Both the position numbers and the translations under genes were made by a program. Of a stretch of 54,186 bases of DNA, positions 8,278-16,648 are shown piece by piece. Every line of letters starts with the position of its first letter. Position 1 is the first letter of the stretch. Below the pieces are notes generated by a model, which was not told where the DNA came from, did not search any database, and saw nothing but the letters and a program-made list of their open reading frames with translations. Source of the stretch: Leptolyngbya sp. PLA1 (lineage in GTDB: Bacteria; Planctomycetota; Phycisphaerae; Phycisphaerales; UBA1924). The stretch spans positions 1-54,186 of the forward strand of contig QWIH01000025.1 of NCBI GenBank assembly GCA_021405315.1, written 5' to 3'.

Positions 8278-8868
8278 TCATTCGGCAGCCTGCGAGGCCG
8301 GAGCGGCGGGCTTCTTGCCGCCACGCTTGAGCTTCTTGGTCAGCTTCGTCGGCTTCGGGTCGTCGCTGTTGCGGTCGATTCCGCGGACCTTGTCACGACG
8401 AGTACCAGTCTCGTTCACCGTGCCCCCCGCGTCCTCGATGTGCTTGCGGGCCGGTCCCGTCACCCGGCTCGCCTCCACCTTCAGCTTCACCTTCAGGCCC
8501 TTCTCCTTGCCGAGATTGCCCAGGATCTTCAGGTCGCGGCTGTCGTCCCGGATGAGCCCGGCGCCGATCAGCGCCGCGGTATTCACCTCGCCGCCCTTCG
8601 CAAAGTTCGGGTGAGACACGATGTCCAGAAGGTTCACCGCCCAGAAGTGCGTCTTGAACGGCGCGTTCGTGAAGCCGAACTTCGGCAGACGACGGAAGTA
8701 CGGCATCTGGCCACCCTCGTGGCCTCGCTTGGCGGCATAGCCCGAGCGACTGCCCGCGCCCTTGTGGCCGCGCCCGGACTGCTTGCCGTGGCCGGAGCCT
8801 TCGCCGCGACCAACGCGCTTGCGCTTGCGGTGGCCCCCGGCGATGGCGGTGACATCATGGATCATCAT
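8278..8868 (-). CDS. rplO: 50S ribosomal protein L15
   Basis: A 50S assembly protein next to the 23S core. The N-terminal Gly/Arg-rich segment RKRKRVGRGEGSGHGKQSGRGHKGAGSR-like stretch, GYAAKRGHEGGQMPYFRRLPKFGF, is diagnostic. At 196 residues it has a basic C-terminal extension of about 45 residues beyond the usual end. Two adjacent ATG codons could each start it. It follows rpsE directly; rpmD (L30), normally between them, is missing. Confidence 0.96.
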   Translation of the reverse strand: MMIHDVTAIAGGHRKRKRVGRGEGSGHGKQSGRGHKGAGSRSGYAAKRGHEGGQMPYFRRLPKFGFTNAPFKTHFWAVNLLDIVSHPNFAKGGEVNTAALIGAGLIRDDSRDLKILGNLGKEKGLKVKLKVEASRVTGPARKHIEDAGGTVNETGTRRDKVRGIDRNSDDPKPTKLTKKLKRGGKKPAAPASQAAE

Positions 8869-8927
8869 GGCTGAGAACTCCGATCAGTCGCGGCGACCGC
8901 CGCGGTTGTGCTTGCCAAAGACGGAAA

Positions 8928-9617
8928 TCAGGCCTTGGGCGCCGCAGCGGGCTGTGCTTCGCCACCACCACCACCGCCCTCGCTACCCCGGTCGCGGCGC
9001 GGACGCCCGCGCCCGCCGCGGCCCTTGCGGTCATCGCCGACGGTGTTCACAGGCCCCTTCACCTTGGGACCCTTGGAGGCAACGGGCATGAACTTCTTGC
9101 CGCGCTCGATCTTCGACTCGATGACCGTGGCGCCCAGGTTCTGGCCGCGGAGAGTGCCGACCGTGGCACCCGGTCGCAGCTTGCTCAGCCCCTCGAAGAC
9201 CGCCTTCACGACGTTCTTCTTGTTGGTGGAGCCGTAGCACTTGGTCAGGCAGTCGGTCACGCCCGCGATCTCGAGGATCGCGCGGACGGTGCCGCCCGCC
9301 ACGACGCCCGTGCCGGGGGCCGCGGGGATGAGCCTGACCTTGCTGGACGAGTAGGCGCCCTCGACCTCGTGCGGGATCGTCCCGCCCATGATGGGCATCG
9401 ACCGCATGTCGCGCTTGGCGTACTTCTGGGCCTTCTCGACCGCGGAAGGAACCTCGGGGCTCTTCGCGTAGCCCATGCCGACGCGGCCCTTCCGGTCCCC
9501 CACGATCACCAGGGCTCCGAACTGGAAGCGGCGACCGCCCTTCACCGTGGCGCTCGAGCGGAGGACCGCGACGGTGTTGGACTCGATGTGGCTGCTCTGA
9601 TCGATGATCTCAGTCAT
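8928..9617 (-). CDS. rpsE: 30S ribosomal protein S5
   Basis: S5 shapes the mRNA entry channel and decoding accuracy. The double-stranded RNA-binding fold appears as VAVLRSSATVKGGRRFQFGALVIVGDRKGRVGMGYAKSPEVPSA; the C-terminal domain contains GTGVVAGGTVRAILEIAGVTDCLTKCYGS. The 229 residues exceed the usual 165-175 because of a tail rich in Gly, Arg and Ala (about 170-229). Confidence 0.97.
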   Translation of the reverse strand: MTEIIDQSSHIESNTVAVLRSSATVKGGRRFQFGALVIVGDRKGRVGMGYAKSPEVPSAVEKAQKYAKRDMRSMPIMGGTIPHEVEGAYSSSKVRLIPAAPGTGVVAGGTVRAILEIAGVTDCLTKCYGSTNKKNVVKAVFEGLSKLRPGATVGTLRGQNLGATVIESKIERGKKFMPVASKGPKVKGPVNTVGDDRKGRGGRGRPRRDRGSEGGGGGGEAQPAAAPKA

Positions 9618-9632
9618 TGCTGTCTCTTTGCG

Positions 9633-9995
9633 TTAGAACTTCAGGCCGCCCTCGCGGGCGCCGTCGGCGAGCGCCTTCACGCGCCCGTGGAACTTGAATC
9701 CGCCACGATCGAACACCACGGCCTCGACGCCGGCCTTCTTCGCACGCTCCGCGAGCGCCTTGCCCACGGCCTTCGCCGCCGCCGCGTTGCCCGTCTTCTC
9801 GAGCTTCAGCGACTTCTCCACGGTGGACGCCGCGGCGAGGGTCTTGCCGTTCAGGTCGTTGATCACCTGCGCGTACATGTGCGAGAGGGACTTGAAGACG
9901 GCCAGGCGGGGCTTGTCGGTCATGCCCAGGACACGCTTGCGGATGCCGATCCGCCGCCGCGAGCGCCTGAGGGTCTTGGCTGAGTTCTTGTTCAT
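9633..9995 (-). CDS. rplR: 50S ribosomal protein L18
   Basis: Binds 5S rRNA in the central protuberance. A 120-residue protein of normal length, with [46 protein letters not shown] and the C-terminal [31 protein letters not shown]. Fifteen bases separate it from rpsE. Confidence 0.97.
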   Translation of the reverse strand: MNKNSAKTLRRSRRRIGIRKRVLGMTDKPRLAVFKSLSHMYAQVINDLNGKTLAAASTVEKSLKLEKTGNAAAAKAVGKALAERAKKAGVEAVVFDRGGFKFHGRVKALADGAREGGLKF

Positions 9996-10015
9996 GAGGC
10001 TCGATCTCCGTGGGC

Positions 10016-10570
10016 TTAGGCGCCGAACTGCTTGCCCTGCTTGCGCTTGATCGTTTCTTCGACGTACTTGATACCCTTGCCGTTGTAGGGCTCAGGCTTG
10101 CGCTTCGCCCGCACGCCGCTCACGAACTGCCCCACGAGCTGGCGGTCCGCACCGGCGACCTTGATGAACTGCTTGTCGACCGTCACCGTCAGCCCCGCGG
10201 GAATGTCCACGACAATGGGGTTCGCGAAGCCGACCGTCACCTTCAGGGTCTTGCCGGCGATCGCCGCGGTCCAGCCCACGCCCACCACCTCGAGCTGCCG
10301 CTCGAATCCCTTGGTCACGCCCTCGATCATGTTGCGGAGCAGCGCCCGGGTCGTGCCCCAGTACGCGCTGCACCGCTTGTCGTCGGCGCTGAAGCCCTTG
10401 GCGAGGCTCACGCTCACCGACTTCCCACCCTCGCCCGTGGTCACCACGACCTCGGGCCGGTGCTGCATGGAGAGCGTGCCCTTGGGGCCCTCGACCTTGA
10501 CCGACCCGTCCTTGACGGCGACCTTCACGCCGGCGGGGACCTCAACTGGCTTCTTACCGATACGGGACAT
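10016..10570 (-). CDS. rplF: 50S ribosomal protein L6
   Basis: L6 lies near the sarcin-ricin loop. The sequence starts [17 protein letters not shown] and repeats two related domains; the signature [22 protein letters not shown] is present, as is the C-terminal [13 protein letters not shown]. The start was set at the ATG that follows AAGGAG by seven bases; the upstream in-frame start lacks such a site. 184 residues, family length about 175-185. Confidence 0.97.
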   Translation of the reverse strand: MSRIGKKPVEVPAGVKVAVKDGSVKVEGPKGTLSMQHRPEVVVTTGEGGKSVSVSLAKGFSADDKRCSAYWGTTRALLRNMIEGVTKGFERQLEVVGVGWTAAIAGKTLKVTVGFANPIVVDIPAGLTVTVDKQFIKVAGADRQLVGQFVSGVRAKRKPEPYNGKGIKYVEETIKRKQGKQFGA

Positions 10571-10630
10571 CTGGAACTCCTTGAGCGTGAGGCTCACCCG
10601 CGCTTCCCGCGGGGCTTCCGCTGTGCTTGA

Positions 10631-11029
10631 TCACTCGATGACGCAGAGAAGCTCGCCGCCGATGCGGTCCTGCCGGGCCTTGCGGTCGCTCACCACGCCC
10701 TTGCTGGTGGAGACGATCGCGATGCCCAGGCCCTGCAGAGGGCGGGGCAGTTCATCCACCGACGCGTACACCCGGCGGCCCGGCTTGCTCTGCCGCGTCA
10801 GCGAGTGCAGGATCGCCTCCCCGCCCGGCCCGTACCGCAGGCGGATCCGGATCTGGCCCTGCCGCCCGTCCTCGACCAGGTCGAAGGAGTCGATGTAGCC
10901 CTCGTCCTTCAGAACGGACGCGATGCCCCGGCACACCTTCGTGTTGATGACGTTGACGGACTTGGCCTTGTTGCGGGCCGCGTTGCGGATCCGAGTCAGC
11001 ATGTCCGCGATTGGATCACCGATCGCCAT
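10631..11029 (-). CDS. rpsH: 30S ribosomal protein S8
   Basis: S8 binds 16S helix 21 and in enteric bacteria also represses the spc operon. The sequence shows DPIADMLTRIRNAARNKAKSV at the N-terminus and STSKGVVSDRKARQDRIGGELLCVIE at the end. 132 residues from an ATG preceded by GAGG. The reading frame stays open far upstream through rpsN and rplE, but this is an artefact of high GC content. Confidence 0.97.
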   Translation of the reverse strand: MAIGDPIADMLTRIRNAARNKAKSVNVINTKVCRGIASVLKDEGYIDSFDLVEDGRQGQIRIRLRYGPGGEAILHSLTRQSKPGRRVYASVDELPRPLQGLGIAIVSTSKGVVSDRKARQDRIGGELLCVIE

Positions 11030-11073
11030 GATTGATTCCTCGTGCGTTTGCTCGTGGGGTTCTGAGGGAAGGC

Positions 11074-11259
11074 CTACCAGCTCGCCTTGCGCATGCCGGG
11101 GATCTTCCCTTCGAGCGCGAGCTTGCGGAGCATGATGCGGGAGATTCGGAACTTGCGGTACACACCGTGGGCGCGGCCGGTCAGCTCGCACCGCCGCACG
11201 GTGCGGGTGCTGAACTTGGGCTTCCGGCGGCTCTTGGCCATCTGTGCTTTGGTGGTCAT
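11074..11259 (-). CDS. rpsN: 30S ribosomal protein S14, short form without zinc ligands
   Basis: A 61-residue protein collinear with the short, zinc-type S14 ([35 protein letters not shown]...[10 protein letters not shown]). The family binds zinc through cysteines at 24, 27, 40 and 43. Here only Cys24 remains; the others are Thr27, Ser40 and Met43. It therefore should not hold zinc, which is unusual for the short form: most zinc-free S14 proteins are about 100 residues long. Confidence 0.95.
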   Translation of the reverse strand: MTTKAQMAKSRRKPKFSTRTVRRCELTGRAHGVYRKFRISRIMLRKLALEGKIPGMRKASW

Positions 11260-11277
11260 GGGCTTCGTGCTCCGGGC

Positions 11278-11979
11278 TTACTTCTGGTCGGGCTTGCGGA
11301 AGGGCATTCCGAGCTGCTCGAGGACGAACTTGCTTCTCTCGGGGTTCGAGTTGGAGAAGACGAAGTTGATGTGCATGCCGTGCGTGAACGTCACGTCGGC
11401 CATGTTGATCTCGGGGAACACGCCCTGCTCTGTCAGGCCCATGGCGTAGTTGCCCTGGCGGTCGAACGCCTTGTCGGGCAGCCCGCGGAAGTCCTTGATA
11501 CGCGGGGCGGTCAGGTTGATCAGCCGGTCCAGGAAGTGCCACATGCGGTCCCGCCGCATCGTCACCATCGCGGAGGCCTCGTACCCGGCGCGGAGCTTGA
11601 AGTTCGACACGCTCTTCCGGGCCTTCACCACCACGGGCTTCTGCCCCGTGATCGTGGTGATCGTGTCGATCACCGTCTGGCGCTTGTCGGGCGGAATCTT
11701 CGTGCCCTCCAGGTGCCGGCCCATGTTGATGTTCACGACGATCTTCTGGAGCCGGGGCTGCGCCAGCCGGTTCTTCTCGCCGAACTTCTCGGCGAACGCC
11801 GGCCGAACCTTCTGGTCGTACGCCACCATCAGCCGCGGCGGCACGCGCGGACCGGACGTGCCCTCGCCGTCATCCACGGCCTGCTTCTTCGCCGGCGCCT
11901 TCTTCGCACCCTGCGCCCTGCCGGCCTTCTCGGCCTTCGCGGCGTGCTCGGGCTTCTTCTGTTCGGGGTCCTTCGACAT
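11278..11979 (-). CDS. rplE: 50S ribosomal protein L5 with N-terminal extension
   Basis: L5 binds 5S rRNA and touches S13 and P-site tRNA. The core begins near residue 48 (PRLMVAYDQKVRPAFAEKFG) and contains RLQKIVVNINMG, GQKPVVVKARKSVSNFKLRAG and GLTEQGVFPEI. About 45 residues rich in Lys, Ala and Glu precede it, giving 233 residues against about 180 in E. coli. The extension is low in complexity and probably disordered. Confidence 0.97.
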   Translation of the reverse strand: MSKDPEQKKPEHAAKAEKAGRAQGAKKAPAKKQAVDDGEGTSGPRVPPRLMVAYDQKVRPAFAEKFGEKNRLAQPRLQKIVVNINMGRHLEGTKIPPDKRQTVIDTITTITGQKPVVVKARKSVSNFKLRAGYEASAMVTMRRDRMWHFLDRLINLTAPRIKDFRGLPDKAFDRQGNYAMGLTEQGVFPEINMADVTFTHGMHINFVFSNSNPERSKFVLEQLGMPFRKPDQK

Positions 11980-12020
11980 GGTTCAAACTCGCTGATTGCC
12001 CGGATGCCCGGGGGTGGGGA

Positions 12021-12371
12021 TTACTTCTTCTTGCCCTTCGAGCCTCGGACGACAGACAGGACCTTCAGCTCCTTGCCCTCACGCCGCGCCACGCGCACCT
12101 TGCTCCCGTCCTTCTCCGTCCGGAAGCCCACGCGAACCGGCTTCCCGTCGACCACCGGATTCACCTTGCTGATCCGGATCGGCGCTTCCTTCGTGATCAC
12201 GCCCCCCTGCGGGTTGGCCTGCGAGGGCTTCAGGTTCTTCGTGACCAGATTGAGACCCTTGAGATAGACCAGCCCCTTGTCGGGCATGACCTTCATCACC
12301 TCGCCGACCTGACCCTTCAGATCGCCGGACCTGACCATCACAGTGTCGCCTTTTCGAACATGCGCGGGCAT
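12021..12371 (-). CDS. rplX: 50S ribosomal protein L24
   Basis: An assembly-initiating 50S protein with a KOW motif: KGDTVMVRSGDLKGQVGEVMKVMPDKGLVYLKGLNLVTKNLKPSQANPQGG is characteristic. 116 residues, close to family length, with a basic C-terminus. It lies 22 bases downstream of rplN. Confidence 0.96.
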   Translation of the reverse strand: MPAHVRKGDTVMVRSGDLKGQVGEVMKVMPDKGLVYLKGLNLVTKNLKPSQANPQGGVITKEAPIRISKVNPVVDGKPVRVGFRTEKDGSKVRVARREGKELKVLSVVRGSKGKKK

Positions 12372-12393
12372 TGCAGACTCCTCTGAACGGACT

Positions 12394-12780
12394 TCAGACG
12401 ACCTCGGAAGCCAGGGACACGATCTTCATGTAGTTCTTCTCTCGCAGCTCGCGGGCGACAGGCCCGAAGATGCGGGTGCCCTTGGGGTTCCCGTCGTCCT
12501 GGATCAGCACGACGGCGTTGCTGTCGAACTTCACGTACGAGCCGTCGGCGCGACGCGTCGCCTTCGTCGTGCGGATCACCACCGCCTTGTGCTTGTCCCC
12601 GGGCTTGACATCCGCCCCGGGCAGCGCCTTCTTGATCGACACGAACACCCGATCGCCCACGTTCGCGACCCGGCGGGTGAACTTCCCGCTCGCGGTCGAC
12701 CCGCCGTACACGCGGATGACGTAGGCGATCTTCGCCCCCGAGTTGTCCGCGACTTCACAGCGTGTTTCTTGTTGCAGCAT
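12394..12780 (-). CDS. rplN: 50S ribosomal protein L14
   Basis: L14 lies at the subunit interface. It starts [24 protein letters not shown] and contains [18 protein letters not shown] and [31 protein letters not shown], all typical. The 128 residues agree with the family. Confidence 0.97.
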   Translation of the reverse strand: MLQQETRCEVADNSGAKIAYVIRVYGGSTASGKFTRRVANVGDRVFVSIKKALPGADVKPGDKHKAVVIRTTKATRRADGSYVKFDSNAVVLIQDDGNPKGTRIFGPVARELREKNYMKIVSLASEVV

Positions 12781-12810
12781 GGCTTGGCACCTCGGGCCGA
12801 CGGCCCCGGA

Positions 12811-13143
12811 TTACTGGATTTCCTTCACGCTCGCCACCGCCGCAGCGGTCTCGGCACGCTTCTCGACGATCCGCACGAGCGTCCAGAACTTCGTCTTGCT
12901 CATCGGGCGGCACGGAGCCACCTCCACCACGTCCCCCGTGCGAGCCTCGTTGCTCTCGTCGTGCACCTGGAGAATCGTCCGCCGACGCACGTACTTGCCG
13001 TACTTCGGATGCATCGTCGAATAGCTCACGACGACCCGACGGGTCTTGCTCCGCTTGTCCGATTCAACAACGCCGGTCCGCGTGCCCTTGACGGCCTCTG
13101 CGGCGGGCGTGGCGGGAGTCTTGCTGGTGTTCTTGGTGGGCAT
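12811..13143 (-). CDS. rpsQ: 30S ribosomal protein S17
   Basis: An OB-fold 30S assembly protein. The core GTRTGVVESDKRSKTRRVVVSY...HPKYGKYVRRRTILQVHDESNEARTGDVVEVAPCRPMSKTKFWTLVRIVEK is clear. A Thr/Ala/Pro-rich stretch of about 18 residues precedes it and a short tail follows, giving 110 residues against about 85 in E. coli. Confidence 0.96.
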   Translation of the reverse strand: MPTKNTSKTPATPAAEAVKGTRTGVVESDKRSKTRRVVVSYSTMHPKYGKYVRRRTILQVHDESNEARTGDVVEVAPCRPMSKTKFWTLVRIVEKRAETAAAVASVKEIQ

Positions 13144-13164
13144 GTGTGCTTGCTCGCTGTGAGA

Positions 13165-13362
13165 TCAGGCCTTGGCCCGGGTGCGCCGGGTCCGCTCCGT
13201 CAGCAGACGGGCGATGTCCTTGCGGAGCTTCCCGAACTTGCTCGTGTCCTCGACCTTCTGCGTGACCGCCTGCGACCGGAGGTCGAACAGGTCCGTCCGC
13301 AGCTTCTTCAGTTCAAGGGCGAGCTCCGGGTCGCCCATCTTGTGCACTTCCTTCGCGTTCAT
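13165..13362 (-). CDS. rpmC: 50S ribosomal protein L29
   Basis: A 65-residue two-helix protein at the tunnel exit. It shows NAKEVHKMGDPELALELKKLRTDLFDLRSQ and KLRKDIARLLTERTRR, the usual pattern. It sits between rplP and rpsQ. Confidence 0.95.
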   Translation of the reverse strand: MNAKEVHKMGDPELALELKKLRTDLFDLRSQAVTQKVEDTSKFGKLRKDIARLLTERTRRTRAKA

Positions 13363-13383
13363 CTTCGACGCTCCTTGCAGAAC

Positions 13384-13803
13384 TCAGACCCTCACCCGGC
13401 GACCGATGAACCGGCAGCGAACGGGCATCTTCATCGCCACACGGAGCAGCGCCAGCTTCGCCGTCGCCTCCGGCACGCCCGCGATCTCAAACAGCATCGT
13501 CCCGGGCTTCACGCGCGCCGCCCAATACTCGACCTCCGCCTTGCCCGTTCCCATCCGCGTCTCCAGCGGCTTCTTGGAGATCGGCTTGTCCGGGAAGATC
13601 CGGATGAACAGCTTGCCCTCGCGCTTCAGGAAGTGCTGGCAGGAGATTCGGCCCGCCTCGATCACGTTCCCGGGCAGCCAGCAGCCCTCAAGGGCCTGCA
13701 GACCGAAGTCGCCGTAGGCCACGTAGTTGCCCTTGGTCGCCTTGCGCGGACGGACCCGCCGCATCTCCTTGCGGAACTTTACTCGCTTCGGCATCAGCGC
13801 CAT
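13384..13803 (-). CDS. rplP: 50S ribosomal protein L16
   Basis: L16 organises the A-site tRNA pocket of the 50S subunit. It contains MPKRVKFRKEMRRVRPRKATKGNYVAYGDFGLQALEGCWLPGNVIEAGR and the Arg-rich RIFPDKPISKKPLETRMGTGKAEVEYWAARVKPG. The ATG chosen is three codons before the conserved MPKR and lies eight bases after AGGAG. 139 residues, normal length. Confidence 0.97.
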   Translation of the reverse strand: MALMPKRVKFRKEMRRVRPRKATKGNYVAYGDFGLQALEGCWLPGNVIEAGRISCQHFLKREGKLFIRIFPDKPISKKPLETRMGTGKAEVEYWAARVKPGTMLFEIAGVPEATAKLALLRVAMKMPVRCRFIGRRVRV

Positions 13804-13850
13804 CGATCACACTCCTGCGGGCCCCGGCCCCGCGCAAACATCCGACACAC

Positions 13851-14552
13851 TCACCGACGCCCGCGGGCACGTGCACGCCCGCCCGCCGCGTTGGACTCTT
13901 CCTCGGTACGCTCGGTCGTGTACTCGCCCTTGTAGATCCACACCTTGACGCCGATCGCGCCGTAGGTCGTGAACGCCTCCGCCGTGCCGTAGTCGATGTG
14001 CGCCTGGAGCGTGGACAGGGGCAGCGAGCCCAGCCTCACCTCCAGCACGCGAGCCAGTTCCGCACCGCCCAGGCGACCGCTGATGCGGATCTTGATGCCC
14101 TTCGCGCCGGCGTTCATCGCCGCCTCGGCCTTCATCTTCACCACGCGACGGAACGAGCCCCGCTTCGCGAGCTGCTCGGCGACCGACTCGCCCACCAGCT
14201 TCGCGTCAAGGTCCGCGTTCTTGATCTCGATGATGGAGATCGCGACCTTGCGCCCCGTCATGTACTGGAGCTCTTCGGTCATCCGCTCCACCTCGGCGCC
14301 CTTCGGCCCGATCACCAGGCCCGGCCTCGCCGTCTTGATGATGATCTTGAGCTCCTCGCGCGTGCGCTCGATGTGCACGTCCGACACCGCGGCGTTTGGT
14401 GGCCTGCGGTTCAGGCGCTTGTCCAGCCACTTGCGGATCTTCTCGTCCTCGACGAGAAGCTCGCCGTACAGAGCCTTGGGCGCGTACCACCGGCTCTTGT
14501 GAGCCTCCGTGATCCCGAGCCGCAGACCGAATGGATGCGTCTTCTGTCCCAT
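13851..14552 (-). CDS. rpsC: 30S ribosomal protein S3
   Basis: S3 forms part of the mRNA entry helicase. The start MGQKTHPFGLRLG is invariant in the family. The KH domain holds GLVIGPKGAEVERMTEEL; the C-terminal domain begins GAKGIKIRISGRLGGAELAR and ends in VKVWIYKGEY plus a basic tail. 233 residues; an open frame 12 codons further upstream is not used because it overlaps the end of rplV. Confidence 0.97.
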   Translation of the reverse strand: MGQKTHPFGLRLGITEAHKSRWYAPKALYGELLVEDEKIRKWLDKRLNRRPPNAAVSDVHIERTREELKIIIKTARPGLVIGPKGAEVERMTEELQYMTGRKVAISIIEIKNADLDAKLVGESVAEQLAKRGSFRRVVKMKAEAAMNAGAKGIKIRISGRLGGAELARVLEVRLGSLPLSTLQAHIDYGTAEAFTTYGAIGVKVWIYKGEYTTERTEEESNAAGGRARARGRR

Positions 14553-14559
14553 GGGTGGT

Positions 14560-15114
14560 TCAGGCCTTCGCGGCGCGCTCCTCGACACTGATGGTGATGT
14601 GGGAAAGGGGCTTGAGAATCGGGTGAGCCCGACCGCGGTCCTTGGGCTGGAACCGCTTGATGACCGACGCGTTGTCCACGCGGCTCTCCGCCACGAACAG
14701 ACGCGTGATGTCGCACTCGCTCTGCTCCGCGTCCGCGATCGCGGCGTTCAGGCACTTCTTCACGTTGACCGCCGCACGCTTGGTCGTGAACGTCAGCAGG
14801 TTCAGGGCCTGGTCCACGTTCTTCCCGCGGATCATGTCCGTCACCAGCCGCGCCTTGCGGGGGCTGCCACGGTGGTGCCGCACCTCGCTCGTGAACGCGA
14901 CCAGGTCCTTCGGCGTCGTCCGCAGCGCCTCGGCGATCTGACGAACCATCTTCGCCTTGCAGCGCGGGTGGTCACGGTCCGCCAGCCAGTTGTTCAGCGA
15001 GCGAAGCGCATCCTTCGCGTCCAGCCCCGGCTGCGCGAGCTGGTCGGCGAGCTGCTGCGGGGTCACGCCCGCCTTGTTCATCGCCTTCTCGAGTTTGTTG
15101 CCTCGGATCTTCAC
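14560..15114 (-). CDS. rplV: 50S ribosomal protein L22 fused to an N-terminal helix-turn-helix-like domain
   Basis: The C-terminal 108 residues are ordinary L22, whose loop reaches into the exit tunnel: HHRGSPRKARLVTDMIRGKNVDQAL and the DRGRAHPILKPLSHITISVEE loop. The first 75 residues are extra. They read as about five helices with the pattern LEKAMNKAGVTPQQLADQL, then a loop, LRSLNNWLADRDH, and MVRQIAEALRTTPKDL, resembling a Cro/XRE-type helix-turn-helix. The only plausible start is the ATG 21 bases after rpsS. The extension may bind rRNA, or the operon's own DNA or RNA; this is inference. Confidence 0.93.
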   Translation of the reverse strand: MKIRGNKLEKAMNKAGVTPQQLADQLAQPGLDAKDALRSLNNWLADRDHPRCKAKMVRQIAEALRTTPKDLVAFTSEVRHHRGSPRKARLVTDMIRGKNVDQALNLLTFTTKRAAVNVKKCLNAAIADAEQSECDITRLFVAESRVDNASVIKRFQPKDRGRAHPILKPLSHITISVEERAAKA

Positions 15115-15135
15115 GGGTGGTTCCTCGTGTGGTGC

Positions 15136-15453
15136 TTACTTCTTGCCCGGCGCCGGAGCCGCCGCCGCGCCGCCGCCGCCCTCGATGCCTTCCTTCTTGT
15201 TCGTGTGCCCGCGGAACGTGCGAGACAGGCTGAACTCCCCGAGCTTGTGACCCACCATGTCCTCGGTCACGAACACGTCGAGAAACTGCTTCCCGTTGTG
15301 CACCTTGAACGTGTGGCCCACGAACTCCGGAACGATCGTGCACCGCCGCGCCCACGTCTTGATGGCCTCCTTGCGGCGGGAGTTGTTCAGCTTCTCCACC
15401 TTCCGGTAGAGGCTCTCGACGACGAACGGACCTTTCTTCAGGCTGCGACCCAT
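15136..15453 (-). CDS. rpsS: 30S ribosomal protein S19
   Basis: A 30S head protein paired with S13. The core [82 protein letters not shown] is canonical. An Ala/Gly/Pro tail of about 15 residues follows, giving 105 residues. Confidence 0.97.
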   Translation of the reverse strand: MGRSLKKGPFVVESLYRKVEKLNNSRRKEAIKTWARRCTIVPEFVGHTFKVHNGKQFLDVFVTEDMVGHKLGEFSLSRTFRGHTNKKEGIEGGGGAAAAPAPGKK

Positions 15454-15474
15454 GTGTTCCTTCCTGCCTGGTAG

Positions 15475-16335
15475 TTACAGCGCCTTCTGCCCGAAACGCT
15501 TGCTGACGCGGCGACGCAGGATCAGCTTGCTGCTGTGCTTCCGAGGATTGCGGGTGTTCCCGCCCTTCGCGTGCACCCCCGTCGGGCCGCACGGCGGACG
15601 ATTGCCCTTGCTCCGCCCAGAGCCGCCACCCAGCGGGTGCGCATGGTGGCTCTTCGCGATACCGCGGGTCTTCGGCCGAATGCCCAGCAGCCGGCTCAGC
15701 CCCGCCTTCCCCAACTGACGAAGACGGTGATCCGGATTCCCCACCTGCCCCACCGTCGCGCGGCAGTCGATCGGAACCATCCGCACTTCGCCGCTCGGAA
15801 GAATCAGCGTCGCGTAGTCGCCTTCCTTGTTGCTCAGCCGGGCGTACGTGCCCGCCGAACGACAGATCCTCGCTCCCGCCCCGCGGAGAAGCTCCACCGC
15901 GTGCACGTCCAGCCCGGTCGGAATGTACCGCAGCGGCATGCAGTTGCCCGGCGTGGGCTCAACCGCCCCCGTGCTCGACGTCGCGATGCTCTGGCCGACC
16001 TGGATCCCCGCCGGCGCCACGATGTACCGCTTCTGACCGTCGGCGTACTCAACCAGCGCGATGTGGCACGAGCGGTTCGGGTCGTACTCCACGCCCACGA
16101 TCGTCCCGGCGATGCCGTCCCGATCCTTGCGCTTGAAGTCGACGAGCCGGTACATCCGCTTCACGCCGCCGCCGATGCCGCGGGCCGTGATCTTCCCCTG
16201 GTGATTCCGCCCGCCCGTCTTGGGCAGCGGACGCAGCAGGCTCTTCTCCGGGAACTTCTTGGTCACTTCGGTGTGCGCGTTTACCGACGCGTTGCGCCGG
16301 CCGGCCGAAGTTCTCTTGTACACACGAATAGGCAT
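15475..16335 (-). CDS. rplB: 50S ribosomal protein L2
   Basis: L2 is needed for peptidyl-transferase activity and subunit joining. The sequence contains RNHQGKITARGIGGGVKRMYRLVDFKR, IVGVEYDPNRSCHIALVEYADGQKRYI, and the catalytic-site loop KSHHAHPLGGGSGRSKGNRPPCGPTGVHAKGG with the conserved histidine. 286 residues, family length about 275. Confidence 0.97.
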   Translation of the reverse strand: MPIRVYKRTSAGRRNASVNAHTEVTKKFPEKSLLRPLPKTGGRNHQGKITARGIGGGVKRMYRLVDFKRKDRDGIAGTIVGVEYDPNRSCHIALVEYADGQKRYIVAPAGIQVGQSIATSSTGAVEPTPGNCMPLRYIPTGLDVHAVELLRGAGARICRSAGTYARLSNKEGDYATLILPSGEVRMVPIDCRATVGQVGNPDHRLRQLGKAGLSRLLGIRPKTRGIAKSHHAHPLGGGSGRSKGNRPPCGPTGVHAKGGNTRNPRKHSSKLILRRRVSKRFGQKAL

Positions 16336-16357
16336 GGCGTGCTTCCTTCAGTCGGAC

Positions 16358-16648
16358 TCAGAAGAGCTCGATCTTTTCGCCCTCGGCGAGACGGACGATG
16401 GCCTTCTTGGTGGGGGACGGACGCGTCACGCCGTACTTCAGGCGGCGGGCCTTGTGCTTCTGCACCTGCGTGTTGATGCCCACCACCTTCACCTTGAAGA
16501 TGGACTCGACCGCCGACTTGATCTCGGTCTTCGTCGCACGCACGTCCACGATGAACGAGTAGTGATTCCGCTCGTTCATCCCGTACGTGCTCTTCTCGGA
16601 GAGCAGCGGACGCTTGATGATCTGGGTTGCATCGATGTGCGCGGGCAT
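16358..16648 (-). CDS. rplW: 50S ribosomal protein L23
   Basis: The docking site for trigger factor and SRP at the tunnel exit. It has IIKRPLLSEKSTYGMNERNHYSFIVDVRATKTEIKSAVESIFKVKVVGINTQ, the usual signature. 96 residues. Its start codon abuts the stop of rplD with no gap, indicating coupled translation. Confidence 0.96.
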   Translation of the reverse strand: MPAHIDATQIIKRPLLSEKSTYGMNERNHYSFIVDVRATKTEIKSAVESIFKVKVVGINTQVQKHKARRLKYGVTRPSPTKKAIVRLAEGEKIELF

